Source: Pseudomonas paracarnis (lineage in GTDB: Bacteria > Pseudomonadota > Gammaproteobacteria > Pseudomonadales > Pseudomonadaceae). Taken from it: a DNA stretch of 64,000 bases. The stretch spans positions 62,001 through 126,000 of the forward strand of contig NZ_CAJFCN010000013.1 of the NCBI RefSeq assembly GCF_904063055.1, in the 5' to 3' direction. The notes beneath the pieces are model-generated. The model was given only the letters and a program-made list of their open reading frames with translations. It had not been told where the DNA came from and did not search any database. Of this stretch, positions 53,591 through 61,909 are shown one piece after another (the stretch's first letter is position 1; every line of letters starts with the position of its first letter). Position numbers and translations under genes: made by a program.

Positions 53591-54694
53591 TCACTCCCGA
53601 TGGTCGTGGGTCTGGGTGATACGGCCTTGTTCCACGTGGAACAAAGCGACTGGCGTTTCCGTCTGCCAGCCTTCCCTCAATAATTCGTGGTCTACACAGG
53701 TGATAAACACCTGGCAGCGTAAGTCTTCCAACAAGCGGCATAGCGAGCGGCGGTGCTGCTCGTCGAGCTCTGACGGCAAGTCATCCACCAAATAAATGCA
53801 CTGACCGCGTCGAGCCTGGCTAACCAAATGGCCCTGCGCGATACGCAACGCACAGACCACTAGCTTCTGCTGGCCGCGAGACAAGATATCCGCAGCATTG
53901 TGTGCACCTAATCTAAGGCGCAAATCAGCGCGCTGGGGGCCGGCCTGGGTGTGTCCGATTTGCTGATCCCGTTGCAAGGACGTTGCGAGCACTGCACTCA
54001 GCTCACGTTCTTTGTCCCAACCCCGGTAATAACTCAGCGTCAGGCCCTCGAGGTCCAACAACTCGCTCAAGGTCTGCTCAAAGACTGGTTTCAAGGCTTT
54101 GATATAGGCGCGGCGGTATTCATCTATTTCGTCGCTGGCCAGGCACAGTTCACGGTCCCAGGCTGCTTGCGAAGCGGCGTCAAGTGTACCATGCCGCAGC
54201 CATGAGTTCCGCTGCCGCAGGGCCTTCTGCAGCCGCTGCCAAGTGGCCATGAAGCGTGGTTCCACGTGGAACACGCCCCAGTCGAGGAATTGCCGACGGA
54301 TTTTCGGGGCACCTTCCAGCAATCGAAAGCTGTCGGGGTTGATCAGTTGCAACGGCAGGATCTCTGCCAGTTGAGCTGCGCTGCGCGCATTTTGCCCGTC
54401 GATTCGGATCTGAAATTCCCCACCACGATCACGCGATATCCCCAGGCTGCTATGACCGCCCTCAGCCAGTTCCACTTGGCCAAATACGGTACAGGCCAAT
54501 TGTTCGTACTGAATCACGGGTAACAAACGGGCACTGCGGAAGGAACGCGCAAGCCCCAGCAGATGGATGGCTTCCAGCACACTGGTTTTGCCACTGCCGT
54601 TGGCGCCATGGAGGATATTGATGCGGGGGGAAGGGGAGAAGGTCACCGGGTGCAGATTGCGCACCGCGGTGACCGAGACGCGACTGAGGGACAT
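53591..54694 (-). CDS. recF: DNA replication/repair protein RecF
   Basis: A 367-residue SMC-like ATPase that helps load RecA at single-stranded gaps. Walker A is GANGSGKTS (about residues 30-38), and the signature LSRGQQKLVVCALR and Walker B region IYLVDDLPSELD follow. Two parS sites lie inside the gene, at 53628-53643 and 54258-54273; each encodes the tetrapeptide FHVE. The gene lies 20 bases after dnaN. Confidence 0.98.
   Translation of the reverse strand: MSLSRVSVTAVRNLHPVTFSPSPRINILHGANGSGKTSVLEAIHLLGLARSFRSARLLPVIQYEQLACTVFGQVELAEGGHSSLGISRDRGGEFQIRIDGQNARSAAQLAEILPLQLINPDSFRLLEGAPKIRRQFLDWGVFHVEPRFMATWQRLQKALRQRNSWLRHGTLDAASQAAWDRELCLASDEIDEYRRAYIKALKPVFEQTLSELLDLEGLTLSYYRGWDKERELSAVLATSLQRDQQIGHTQAGPQRADLRLRLGAHNAADILSRGQQKLVVCALRIAQGHLVSQARRGQCIYLVDDLPSELDEQHRRSLCRLLEDLRCQVFITCVDHELLREGWQTETPVALFHVEQGRITQTHDHRE
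53628..53643. other. parS centromere site (perfect)
   Basis: TGTTCCACGTGGAACA, a perfect 16-base palindrome and the known Pseudomonas parS sequence, lies in the 3' end of recF about 4 kb from oriC. ParB nucleates here for origin segregation. Confidence 0.93.
54258..54273. other. parS centromere site (one mismatch)
   Basis: GGTTCCACGTGGAACA differs from the parS consensus only at its first base. It is inside recF, 630 bases from the perfect site. Confidence 0.82.
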
Positions 54695-54714
54695 CTAGCT
54701 TCTGCTGAGCATGA

Positions 54715-55818
54715 TTACAGGCGCATCGGCATGACAACGTAAGCCGAGTCGTCGTTGTCGGATTCTTGTACCAGGGCGCTGCTGTTGGAGTCCGACAGGA
54801 TCAGACGAACCTGTTCGGTAGTCATAACACCCAGCACGTCCAACAGGTAGCTCACGTTAAAGCCGATTTCCAGCGATGCGCCGTTGTAGTCGACACCCAC
54901 TTCTTCTTCCGCCTCTTCCTGTTCCGGGTTGTTGGCCTGGATTTTCAGTTGACCGTTGGCCAGCTGCAGGCGAATACCACGGTACTTTTCGTTGGACAGA
55001 ATCGCAGTACGGCTAAAGGCTTCACGCAGAGCCTGACGATCACCGACCACCAGCTTGTCGCCACCTTTAGGCAACACACGCTCGTAGTCCGGGAACTTAC
55101 CGTCTACCAACTTGGAGGTGAAGGTGAACTCACCGGTGGTCGCGCGAATGTGGTGCTGGCCCAACACGATGCTGACATTGCCGTCCGGCTCGGTGAGCAA
55201 GCGCGCCAGTTCAAGGATACCTTTGCGTGGAACGATCACTTGGTGACGATCCGGCTGACCGATATCGGCACGCATCGAGCACATCGCCAGGCGGTGACCG
55301 TCGGTGGCTACAGCACGGATGATGCCTTCCGAGACTTCCAGCAGCATACCGTTGAGGTAGTAACGCACGTCCTGCTGGGCCATTGCGAAGCTGGTGCGCT
55401 CGATCAAACGACGCAGCTTGCTTTGCTCCAGGCTGCACGTCAGCGAGCCAGGGCCTTCTTCTACGGTTGGAAAGTCATTGGCCGGCAAGGTCGACAGGGT
55501 GAAACGGCTGCGGCCTGCCTTGACCACCAACTTCTGCTCATCCACCTTGATGTCGATCAGCGCATCGTTAGGCAGGCTTTTGCAGATATCCATCAGCTTG
55601 CGCGCCGGCACGGTGATCTCGCCGGGTTCGGCAGGCTCTTCGAGCTGGACACGACCCACCAGTTCGACTTCCAGGTCGGTACCGGTCAAGGACAACTGTT
55701 GCCCCTCGACCACCAGTAATACGTTGGAAAGCACCGGCAAGGTCTGTCGGCGCTCGACGACGCCTGCGACCAGTTGCAGGGGTTTCAACAGGGCTTCGCG
55801 TTGAATGGTGAAATGCAT
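54715..55818 (-). CDS. dnaN: DNA polymerase III beta sliding clamp
   Basis: A 367-residue clamp subunit with three similar domains that forms a ring around DNA and holds polymerase III. It begins MHFTIQREALLKPLQLVAG and ends VVMPMRL, both typical. It lies between dnaA and recF on the same strand, 38 bases after dnaA, and is probably transcribed with dnaA and from internal promoters. Confidence 0.99.
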   Translation of the reverse strand: MHFTIQREALLKPLQLVAGVVERRQTLPVLSNVLLVVEGQQLSLTGTDLEVELVGRVQLEEPAEPGEITVPARKLMDICKSLPNDALIDIKVDEQKLVVKAGRSRFTLSTLPANDFPTVEEGPGSLTCSLEQSKLRRLIERTSFAMAQQDVRYYLNGMLLEVSEGIIRAVATDGHRLAMCSMRADIGQPDRHQVIVPRKGILELARLLTEPDGNVSIVLGQHHIRATTGEFTFTSKLVDGKFPDYERVLPKGGDKLVVGDRQALREAFSRTAILSNEKYRGIRLQLANGQLKIQANNPEQEEAEEEVGVDYNGASLEIGFNVSYLLDVLGVMTTEQVRLILSDSNSSALVQESDNDDSAYVVMPMRL

Positions 55819-55856
55819 GGTCTAGTCCCTTGCCTTAATAAGCTGCGCTGGTGTCA

Positions 55857-57377
55857 TCACGTAGTCAGTGTACGCAGCAGGTTCTTGTAGTCCTCGCGAA
55901 TATCCGCGTCGGATTCCTTAAGTTCATTGATCTTGCGGCATGCGTGCAAGACCGTGGTGTGGTCGCGTCCGCCAAACACATCACCGATTTCCGGCAGGCT
56001 GTGGTTGGTCAACTCCTTGGAGAGGGCCATGGCAACCTGGCGTGGACGTGCTACCGAGCGCGAACGGCGCTTGGACAGCAGGTCGGAAATCTTGATCTTG
56101 TAGTACTCGGCCACGGTGCGCTGGATGTTATCCACACTCACCAGCTTGTCCTGCAAGGCCAACAAGTCCTTCAAGGACTCGCGAATCAGCTCGATGGTGA
56201 TATCGCGACCCATGAAGTGCGAGTGGGCGATGACCCGCTTGAGCGCGCCTTCCAGCTCACGCACGTTGGAACGGATGCGTTGGGCGATGAAGAACGCAGC
56301 ATCGTGAGGCAGATCGACTTTAGCCTGGTCGGCCTTCTTCATCAGGATCGCAACGCGGGTTTCCAGCTCCGGTGGCTCCACGGCAACCGTCAGGCCCCAG
56401 CCGAAACGAGACTTCAGACGTTCTTCCAGGCCTTCGATTTCCTTCGGGTAACGGTCACTGGTCAAGATGACCTGCTGGCCACCTTCGAGCAGGGCGTTGA
56501 AGGTGTGGAAGAACTCCTCTTGGGAACGTTCCTTGCGGGCAAAGAACTGAATGTCATCGATCAACAAGGCATCAACGGAGCGGTAGAAACGTTTGAACTC
56601 GTTGATGGCGTTGAGCTGCAAGGCCTTGACCATGTCGGCCACGAAGCGCTCCGAATGCAGGTAAACCACCTTGGCATTCGGGTTCTTCTTTAATAGGTGG
56701 TTACCGACGGCGTGCATCAAGTGCGTCTTACCCAAGCCCACGCCGCCATAAAGGAAGAGCGGGTTGTAACCATGCTTGGGGTTATCGGCGACCTGCCAGG
56801 CGGCCGCTCGGGCCAGCTGGTTGGACTTGCCTTCGACAAAGTTCTCGAAGGTAAACGTGCGGTTCAGGTAACTGGTGTGCTTGAGCGCGCCTTCTACCTG
56901 CACAGTACGTTGCTCGGAGCGCACGGGCGCCTGTTGAGAGCTGGCACCGGCCATCGGGTCGAAGCTGTCGCGGGACGGCTCTTCATTCTCTGGCGCATTA
57001 TTTTTGCGCGACGACGGCTTGGACGGCGCAGCTGCCGGTGCAGGTGCTGCGGCGACAGGCGCCACTGCAGCTTGGGCTTGCGACGCGGCGGCGGCCAATG
57101 GCGCATTCGGCGCGGCGCGGGGAGCTGAACTGCGCTTGCTGCCTATTAATAAGGAGAGAGCAGGCGCCAGGCCGTTGCCATGTTCGTCGAGCAATTCGAG
57201 AACGCGGCCCAGGTACTTCTCGTTGACCCAGTCGAGGACAAAACGATTGGGCGCATAGACACGCAACTCGTCGCCTTCGGCTTCGACCTGTAGCGGACGG
57301 ATCCAGGTGTTGAATTGCTGGGCAGGCAGCTCATCGCGCAAAAGCTCCACGCATTGCTGCCAAAGTTCCACTGACAC
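55857..57377 (-). CDS. dnaA: Chromosomal replication initiator DnaA
   Basis: A 506-residue initiator. Domain I (about 1-90) is followed by a long, low-complexity Ala/Pro linker (about 90-170), then the AAA+ domain with Walker A GGVGLGKTHL and Walker B LLIDDIQFF, and domain IV. The DNA-binding helix NHSLPEIGDVFGGRDHTTVLHA in domain IV reads DnaA boxes. The start is GTG 57377, usual in pseudomonads. Upstream lies oriC with its DnaA boxes, so autoregulation is likely. Confidence 0.99.
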   Translation of the reverse strand: MSVELWQQCVELLRDELPAQQFNTWIRPLQVEAEGDELRVYAPNRFVLDWVNEKYLGRVLELLDEHGNGLAPALSLLIGSKRSSAPRAAPNAPLAAAASQAQAAVAPVAAAPAPAAAPSKPSSRKNNAPENEEPSRDSFDPMAGASSQQAPVRSEQRTVQVEGALKHTSYLNRTFTFENFVEGKSNQLARAAAWQVADNPKHGYNPLFLYGGVGLGKTHLMHAVGNHLLKKNPNAKVVYLHSERFVADMVKALQLNAINEFKRFYRSVDALLIDDIQFFARKERSQEEFFHTFNALLEGGQQVILTSDRYPKEIEGLEERLKSRFGWGLTVAVEPPELETRVAILMKKADQAKVDLPHDAAFFIAQRIRSNVRELEGALKRVIAHSHFMGRDITIELIRESLKDLLALQDKLVSVDNIQRTVAEYYKIKISDLLSKRRSRSVARPRQVAMALSKELTNHSLPEIGDVFGGRDHTTVLHACRKINELKESDADIREDYKNLLRTLTT

Positions 57378-57727
57378 GGATATCCCCTAAGTTGAAAGCC
57401 GGTGAGGCAAAAACAGCCGCCATTGTAGCGGCCAGCCGTCCACTTATCCACATGTAGGTTGTTCACAGGCCACCCAAAATCAACGTCTTAACCGCAAAAA
57501 ATGCGACCAGTGGTCTGTGCATAAGCTCTGTGGATAAACCCACCTAAGCTCGTTGTACAAGTGGGGTCGAAAGTCTGTGGGTAACCGGCCTGTGGATAAG
57601 TAGCTGTTCCACACACAGCTTATCCGATAGCGCAGCACAGGCAGAGCACCGCTTCTCCCCCGTGTTGTCATTCTCTGTACAACACGTGGAACAAGGGCTC
57701 AAGGCAGTTATCCACAGATGATCGCGT

Positions 57728-57791
57728 CCCTAGCTTTTATAAGCTTTACAGAAAAGCTTTAAATAACTTCCTTCTTTATTTTTATATCTAT
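57728..57791. other. AT-rich DNA unwinding element with AGCTTT repeats
   Basis: A stretch much richer in A/T than its surroundings, directly to the right of the last perfect DnaA box. AGCTTT occurs three times (57732, 57742, 57755), followed by a TTTATTTTTATATCTATC tract. Position and composition fit the origin's unwinding element. Confidence 0.75.
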
Positions 57792-57872
57792 CGCATGGCA
57801 GATGGAAGTCAGACGGGGAGAAGGGCGCCAGGACCCCGTCGACATCTAATTAAAGGAAAAGCTGGTTGGAAA

Positions 57873-57901
57873 TTGACCTAGAGGCTTGCTTTCTCTAGAA
57901 T
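57873..57901 (+). promoter_or_regulatory. Probable rpmH promoter
   Basis: TTGACC (57873-57878) and TAGAAT (57896-57901) are 17 bases apart, a good sigma-70 pattern, 62 bases before the rpmH start codon. It should drive rpmH-rnpA-yidD-yidC. Confidence 0.72.
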
Positions 57902-57962
57902 CGCCGGTCTCTTAAAACGGGGGCCATTCCGGCCCGTTGTGGACGAACCAGGTAACAACGCC

Positions 57963-58097
57963 ATGAAACGTACTTTCCAACCAAGCACCATCAAACGCGC
58001 CCGTACTCACGGCTTCCGTGCTCGCATGGCTACCAAGAACGGCCGTGCTGTCCTGTCGCGTCGCCGCGCCAAAGGTCGTGCGCGTCTGGCAGTTTGA
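57963..58097 (+). CDS. rpmH: 50S ribosomal protein L34
   Basis: A 44-residue, very basic ribosomal protein, beginning MKRTFQPSTIKRARTHGF and ending RRRAKGRARLAV, typical of bacterial L34. ATG 57963 is 585 bases from the dnaA start, in the conserved place beside oriC. It is the first gene of the rpmH-rnpA-yidD-yidC operon. Confidence 0.98.
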   Translation: MKRTFQPSTIKRARTHGFRARMATKNGRAVLSRRRAKGRARLAV

Positions 58098-58110
58098 TAA
58101 TCCGGTACTG

Positions 58111-58518
58111 GTGGTGAGTCAGGACTTCAGTCGGGAAAAGCGTCTGCTAACCCCCCGGCATTTCAAGGCAGTCTTTGACTCCCCCACCGGCAAGGTTCCG
58201 GGGAAAAATCTCCTGCTCCTTGCGCGTAACAACGATCTTGATCATCCCCGTCTCGGGTTGGTGATCGGCAAGAAGAGCGTAAAGCTCTCCGTTGAGCGCA
58301 ATCGCCTCAAGCGTCTGATGCGCGAATCGTTTCGCCTCCACCAGGACACTCTGGTTGGTTGGGATATTGTTATCGTCGCGCGCAAAGGCTTGGGTGATGT
58401 AGAAAGCCCCGAATTGATTCAGCATTTCGGCAAGCTCTGGAAACGTTTGGCGCGTACCCACAAGCCAGCACCAGCAGTCAGCACCGAAACTGTAGGGGTA
58501 GACAGCCTTGATGCGTAA
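58111..58518 (+). CDS. rnpA: Ribonuclease P protein component
   Basis: A 135-residue basic protein that assists the RNase P RNA in tRNA 5' maturation. The signature RNRLKRLMRESFR is present. The start is one of two adjacent GTG codons, 58111 or 58114; I take the first because, from memory, the P. putida protein begins MVSRDFSREKRLL. The gene lies 13 bases after rpmH and its end overlaps yidD by 8 bases. The C-terminal 20 residues are variable. Confidence 0.95.
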   Translation: MVSQDFSREKRLLTPRHFKAVFDSPTGKVPGKNLLLLARNNDLDHPRLGLVIGKKSVKLSVERNRLKRLMRESFRLHQDTLVGWDIVIVARKGLGDVESPELIQHFGKLWKRLARTHKPAPAVSTETVGVDSLDA

Positions 58519-58756
58519 ACTGGCAATCGTTCCGATCCAGTTTTATCGCTATGCCATTAGTCCTCTGATGGCCAGCCACTGTCGTTTCTACCCCAGTTGT
58601 TCCTGCTACGCGTTAGAGGCCATAGAAAATCATGGTCTTCTGCGCGGTGGCTGGCTGACCTTTCGTCGTTTAGGTCGCTGTCATCCGTGGAATCCCGGTG
58701 GTTATGACCCGGTTCCACCTATCCCTACCTCCCGTTCTTCTTCGATGGCCGAGTAA
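58511..58756 (+). CDS. yidD: Membrane protein insertion efficiency factor YidD
   Basis: An 81-residue protein of the YidD family, with the motif CRFYPSCSCYALEAIENHG and the later GRCHPWNPGGYDPVP. It is thought to assist YidC-dependent membrane insertion. ATG 58511 overlaps the rnpA end by 8 bases. The yidC start codon follows 2 bases after its stop. Confidence 0.95.
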   Translation: MRKLAIVPIQFYRYAISPLMASHCRFYPSCSCYALEAIENHGLLRGGWLTFRRLGRCHPWNPGGYDPVPPIPTSRSSSMAE

Positions 58757-58758
58757 TC

Positions 58759-60441
58759 ATGGATATTAAACGCACAATCCTGATCGTCGCCCTGGCAATC
58801 GTGTCCTATGTCATGGTCCTTAAATGGAACCAGGACTACGGTCAGGCTGCCCTGCCGACTCAGAATGTTGCTACCAATCAGGCTGCGCCGGCTATTCCGG
58901 ACACCCCGCTGGGTAACAATGCGTCCGCGAGTGCCGATGTTCCCAGCGCGAATGGCGAGACAAGTGCCCCGTTAGAAACGCCAGTGGTCACCAACAAAGA
59001 CCTCATCCACGTAAAAACGGATGTGCTCGACCTGGCTATCGACCCACAAGGTGGTGATATCGCACAGCTGAAGCTGCCGCTTTATCCACGTCGCCAAGAC
59101 CATCCGGATGTGCCGTTCCAACTGTTCGATAACGGCGGTGAACGTACCTATCTGGCGCAAAGCGGCCTGACCGGCACCAATGGTCCGGATGCACGTGCTA
59201 CCGGTCGTCCGGTTTATTCGACCGAGCAGAAGACTTATCAACTGGCAGACGGCCAGAACCAGTTGAACGTCGACCTGAAATTCAGCCTCGACGGTGTCAA
59301 CTACATCAAGCGTTTCAGCTTTACCCGCGGTTTGTACGATTTGAAGGTCACTTACCTGATCGACAACACCAGCGACAAAGCCTGGAGCGGCAACCTGTTT
59401 GCCCAGCTCAAGCGTGACGCCAGCTCCGATCCGTCTTCCAGCACCGCCACCGGTACCGCCACTTACCTGGGCGCCGCCCTGTGGACAAGTAACGAGCCGT
59501 ACAAAAAAGTGTCGATGAAAGATATCGACAAGGGCTCGCTGAAAGAAACCGTCCAAGGTGGCTGGGTAGCGTGGCTGCAGCACTATTTCGTGACCGCCTG
59601 GATTCCTAACAAGGGTGACGCGAACCTGGTTCAGACCCGCAAGGACAGCCAGGGCAACTACATCATTGGTTTCACTGGCCCGGCGTTGACCGTCGCTCCA
59701 GGTGCCAAGGCTGAAACCAGCGCTACCCTGTACGCCGGCCCTAAAAGCCAGGCGGTACTGAAAGAGTTGTCCCCAGGCCTGGAATTGACTGTGGACTACG
59801 GCTTCCTGTGGTTCATTGCCCAGCCGATCTTCTGGCTGTTGCAGCATATCCACAGCATCGTCGGTAACTGGGGCTGGTCGATCATCTTCCTGACCATGCT
59901 GATCAAAGGGCTTTTCTTCCCTCTGTCGGCAGCCAGCTACAAATCGATGGCGCGTATGCGTGCCGTGGCCCCGAAACTGGCCGCGCTGAAAGAACAACAT
60001 GGTGATGACCGGCAGAAAATGTCGCAGGCCATGATGGAGCTGTACAAGAAAGAGAAGATCAACCCGCTGGGTGGATGCTTGCCGATTCTGGTACAGATGC
60101 CGGTGTTCCTATCGCTTTACTGGGTATTGCTGGAAAGCGTTGAAATGCGCCAGGCGCCGTTCATGCTGTGGATAACTGACCTGTCGATCAAAGACCCGTT
60201 CTTTATCCTGCCGATCATCATGGGCGCGACCATGTTTATCCAGCAGCGTCTGAACCCAACCCCGCCGGATCCGATGCAGGCCAAGGTAATGAAAATGATG
60301 CCAATCATCTTCACCTTCTTCTTCCTGTGGTTCCCTGCTGGCTTGGTACTGTACTGGGTGGTCAACAACGTGTTGTCGATCTCTCAACAGTGGTACATCA
60401 CACGTAAAATCGAAGCGGCTACCAAAAAAGCCGAGGCGTAA
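58759..60441 (+). CDS. yidC: Membrane protein insertase YidC
   Basis: A 560-residue insertase. An N-terminal membrane segment (about 5-20) is followed by a large periplasmic domain (about 60-340) and the five-helix insertase core near residues 345-545, with a basic C-terminal tail. It integrates and folds inner-membrane proteins with or without SecYEG. A perfect DnaA box lies inside (60167-60175). Confidence 0.98.
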   Translation: MDIKRTILIVALAIVSYVMVLKWNQDYGQAALPTQNVATNQAAPAIPDTPLGNNASASADVPSANGETSAPLETPVVTNKDLIHVKTDVLDLAIDPQGGDIAQLKLPLYPRRQDHPDVPFQLFDNGGERTYLAQSGLTGTNGPDARATGRPVYSTEQKTYQLADGQNQLNVDLKFSLDGVNYIKRFSFTRGLYDLKVTYLIDNTSDKAWSGNLFAQLKRDASSDPSSSTATGTATYLGAALWTSNEPYKKVSMKDIDKGSLKETVQGGWVAWLQHYFVTAWIPNKGDANLVQTRKDSQGNYIIGFTGPALTVAPGAKAETSATLYAGPKSQAVLKELSPGLELTVDYGFLWFIAQPIFWLLQHIHSIVGNWGWSIIFLTMLIKGLFFPLSAASYKSMARMRAVAPKLAALKEQHGDDRQKMSQAMMELYKKEKINPLGGCLPILVQMPVFLSLYWVLLESVEMRQAPFMLWITDLSIKDPFFILPIIMGATMFIQQRLNPTPPDPMQAKVMKMMPIIFTFFFLWFPAGLVLYWVVNNVLSISQQWYITRKIEAATKKAEA

Positions 60442-60448
60442 TTTACTC

Positions 60449-60457
60449 TGTGGATAA
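60449..60457 (-). promoter_or_regulatory. DnaA box between yidC and mnmE
   Basis: Perfect DnaA box (TTATCCACA on the minus strand) 8 bases after the yidC stop codon, ahead of the terminator and mnmE. Confidence 0.6.
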
Positions 60458-60463
60458 CCACTC

Positions 60464-60488
60464 AAGACGCCCCCTAGTGGGGCGTTTT
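60464..60488 (+). terminator. Rho-independent terminator after yidC
   Basis: Stem ACGCCCC / GGGGCGT with a five-base loop, followed by a short T-run. It ends the rpmH-yidC operon before mnmE. Confidence 0.88.
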
Positions 60489-60520
60489 GCTTTCCGTCAC
60501 TTTTGTTCTGGAACCTGCTG

Positions 60521-61891
60521 ATGAGCGCTCCTCGTGAAACCATCGCTGCTGTCGCTACCGCTCAAGGTCGGGGCGGTGTCGGCATCGTTCGAATTTCCGG
60601 GCCATTGGCGGGCGTGGCAGCCAAGGCTATCAGCGGCCGGGAGCTGAAACCCCGTTATGCCCATTACGGCCAGTTCCTGGATGCCGACCACAGCGTATTG
60701 GACGAGGGGCTGGCCATCTATTTTCCAGGGCCAAACTCGTTCACCGGTGAAGATGTCCTTGAACTACAAGGGCACGGTGGTCCTGTGGTGTTGGACATGC
60801 TGCTGCAGCGCTGCTTGCAATTGGGTTGCCGCCTGGCCAGACCCGGGGAATTCAGCGAACGCGCATTCTTGAACGATAAGCTCGACCTGGCCCAGGCCGA
60901 AGCTATCGCTGATTTGATCGAAGCCAGTTCTGCACAGGCTGCACGTAACGCGTTGCGCTCATTGCAGGGGGCTTTTTCCCTGCGTGTGCATAATTTGACC
61001 GAGCAGTTGATCAGTCTGCGCATCTACGTCGAAGCCGCGATTGATTTTCCGGAAGAAGAAATCGACTTTCTGGCGGATGGCCATGTATTGGCGATGCTGG
61101 ACAAAGTCCGCGATGAGTTATCCACAGTGCTGCGTGAAGCCGGGCAGGGCGCCTTACTGCGCGATGGTATGACGGTGGTAATTGCCGGCCGGCCCAATGC
61201 CGGCAAATCCAGCCTGCTCAATGCTCTTGCAGGGCGCGAGGCGGCCATCGTCACCGAGATCGCCGGCACTACACGGGATATCTTGCGCGAGCATATCCAC
61301 ATCGACGGTATGCCGCTGCACGTGGTCGACACCGCTGGTCTGCGCGACACCGACGACCAGGTGGAAAAGATCGGCGTGGAACGTGCGCTCAAGGCGATCA
61401 GCGAAGCCGATCGTGTGTTGCTGGTGGTGGATGCCACTGCACCGGAAGCAGTGGATCCTTTTGCCTTGTGGCCCGAATTCCTTGAACAACGGCCAGACCC
61501 GGCCAAAGTCACCTTGATCCGTAACAAGGCCGACCTTACGGGTGAAGCCATCGCCCTGGAAACCAGTGAAGATGGCCACGTCACGATCAGCTTGAGCGCG
61601 AAATCGGCCGGTGAGGGTCTGGAATTGCTGCGCGAACACCTTAAAGCCTGCATGGGCTACGAACAGACGTCGGAAAGCAGCTTCAGTGCGCGGCGCAGGC
61701 ACCTGGAAGCGCTGCGTCATGCCAGCGCGGCCCTGGAGCACGGGCGCGCTCAGTTGACCTTGGCGGGGGCTGGGGAGCTGCTGGCTGAAGATCTGCGTCA
61801 GGCGCAGCAGCTGTTGGGTGAAATCACCGGCGCTTTCAGTTCGGATGATTTGCTGGGGCGGATTTTCTCAAGCTTTTGCATTGGCAAGTAA
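60521..61891 (+). CDS. mnmE: tRNA uridine-5-carboxymethylaminomethyl(34) synthesis GTPase
   Basis: A 456-residue GTPase that, with MnmG, modifies the wobble uridine of several tRNAs. The folate-binding N-terminal domain (about 1-120) precedes a helical domain and the G domain (GRPNAGKSSLLN, DTAGLRDTDD, NKAD). It ends in the FCIGK signature, whose cysteine is essential. ATG 60521 gives the family N-terminus; the frame is open 18 bases upstream. A perfect DnaA box lies inside (61118-61126). mnmG is not next to it here. Confidence 0.97.
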   Translation: MSAPRETIAAVATAQGRGGVGIVRISGPLAGVAAKAISGRELKPRYAHYGQFLDADHSVLDEGLAIYFPGPNSFTGEDVLELQGHGGPVVLDMLLQRCLQLGCRLARPGEFSERAFLNDKLDLAQAEAIADLIEASSAQAARNALRSLQGAFSLRVHNLTEQLISLRIYVEAAIDFPEEEIDFLADGHVLAMLDKVRDELSTVLREAGQGALLRDGMTVVIAGRPNAGKSSLLNALAGREAAIVTEIAGTTRDILREHIHIDGMPLHVVDTAGLRDTDDQVEKIGVERALKAISEADRVLLVVDATAPEAVDPFALWPEFLEQRPDPAKVTLIRNKADLTGEAIALETSEDGHVTISLSAKSAGEGLELLREHLKACMGYEQTSESSFSARRRHLEALRHASAALEHGRAQLTLAGAGELLAEDLRQAQQLLGEITGAFSSDDLLGRIFSSFCIGK

Positions 61892-61896
61892 CCGAG

Positions 61897-61905
61897 TTAT
61901 CCACA
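61897..61905 (+). promoter_or_regulatory. DnaA box between mnmE and the receptor gene
   Basis: Perfect DnaA box (TTATCCACA) filling half of the 18-base gap between the converging mnmE and TonB receptor genes. Confidence 0.6.
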
Positions 61906-61909
61906 CCGT

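Larger units (their letters stand above)
57378..57962. other. oriC: Chromosomal replication origin oriC
   Basis: The 585 bases between dnaA and rpmH. Perfect DnaA boxes (TTATCCACA) are at 57444-57452 and 57708-57716 on the plus strand, and at 57529-57537 and 57591-57599 on the minus strand. One-mismatch boxes are at 57516-57524 (TTATGCACA) and 57576-57584 (TTACCCACA). A two-mismatch box is at 57459-57467. An AT-rich unwinding region follows the last box, at about 57728-57791. The rpmH promoter is at the right edge. A half parS (CACGTGGAACA) is at 57683-57693. Confidence 0.95.

Noticed and set aside
57620..57628. TTATCCGAT in oriC as a DnaA box
   Set aside because: Three mismatches to the consensus, weaker than the boxes listed.
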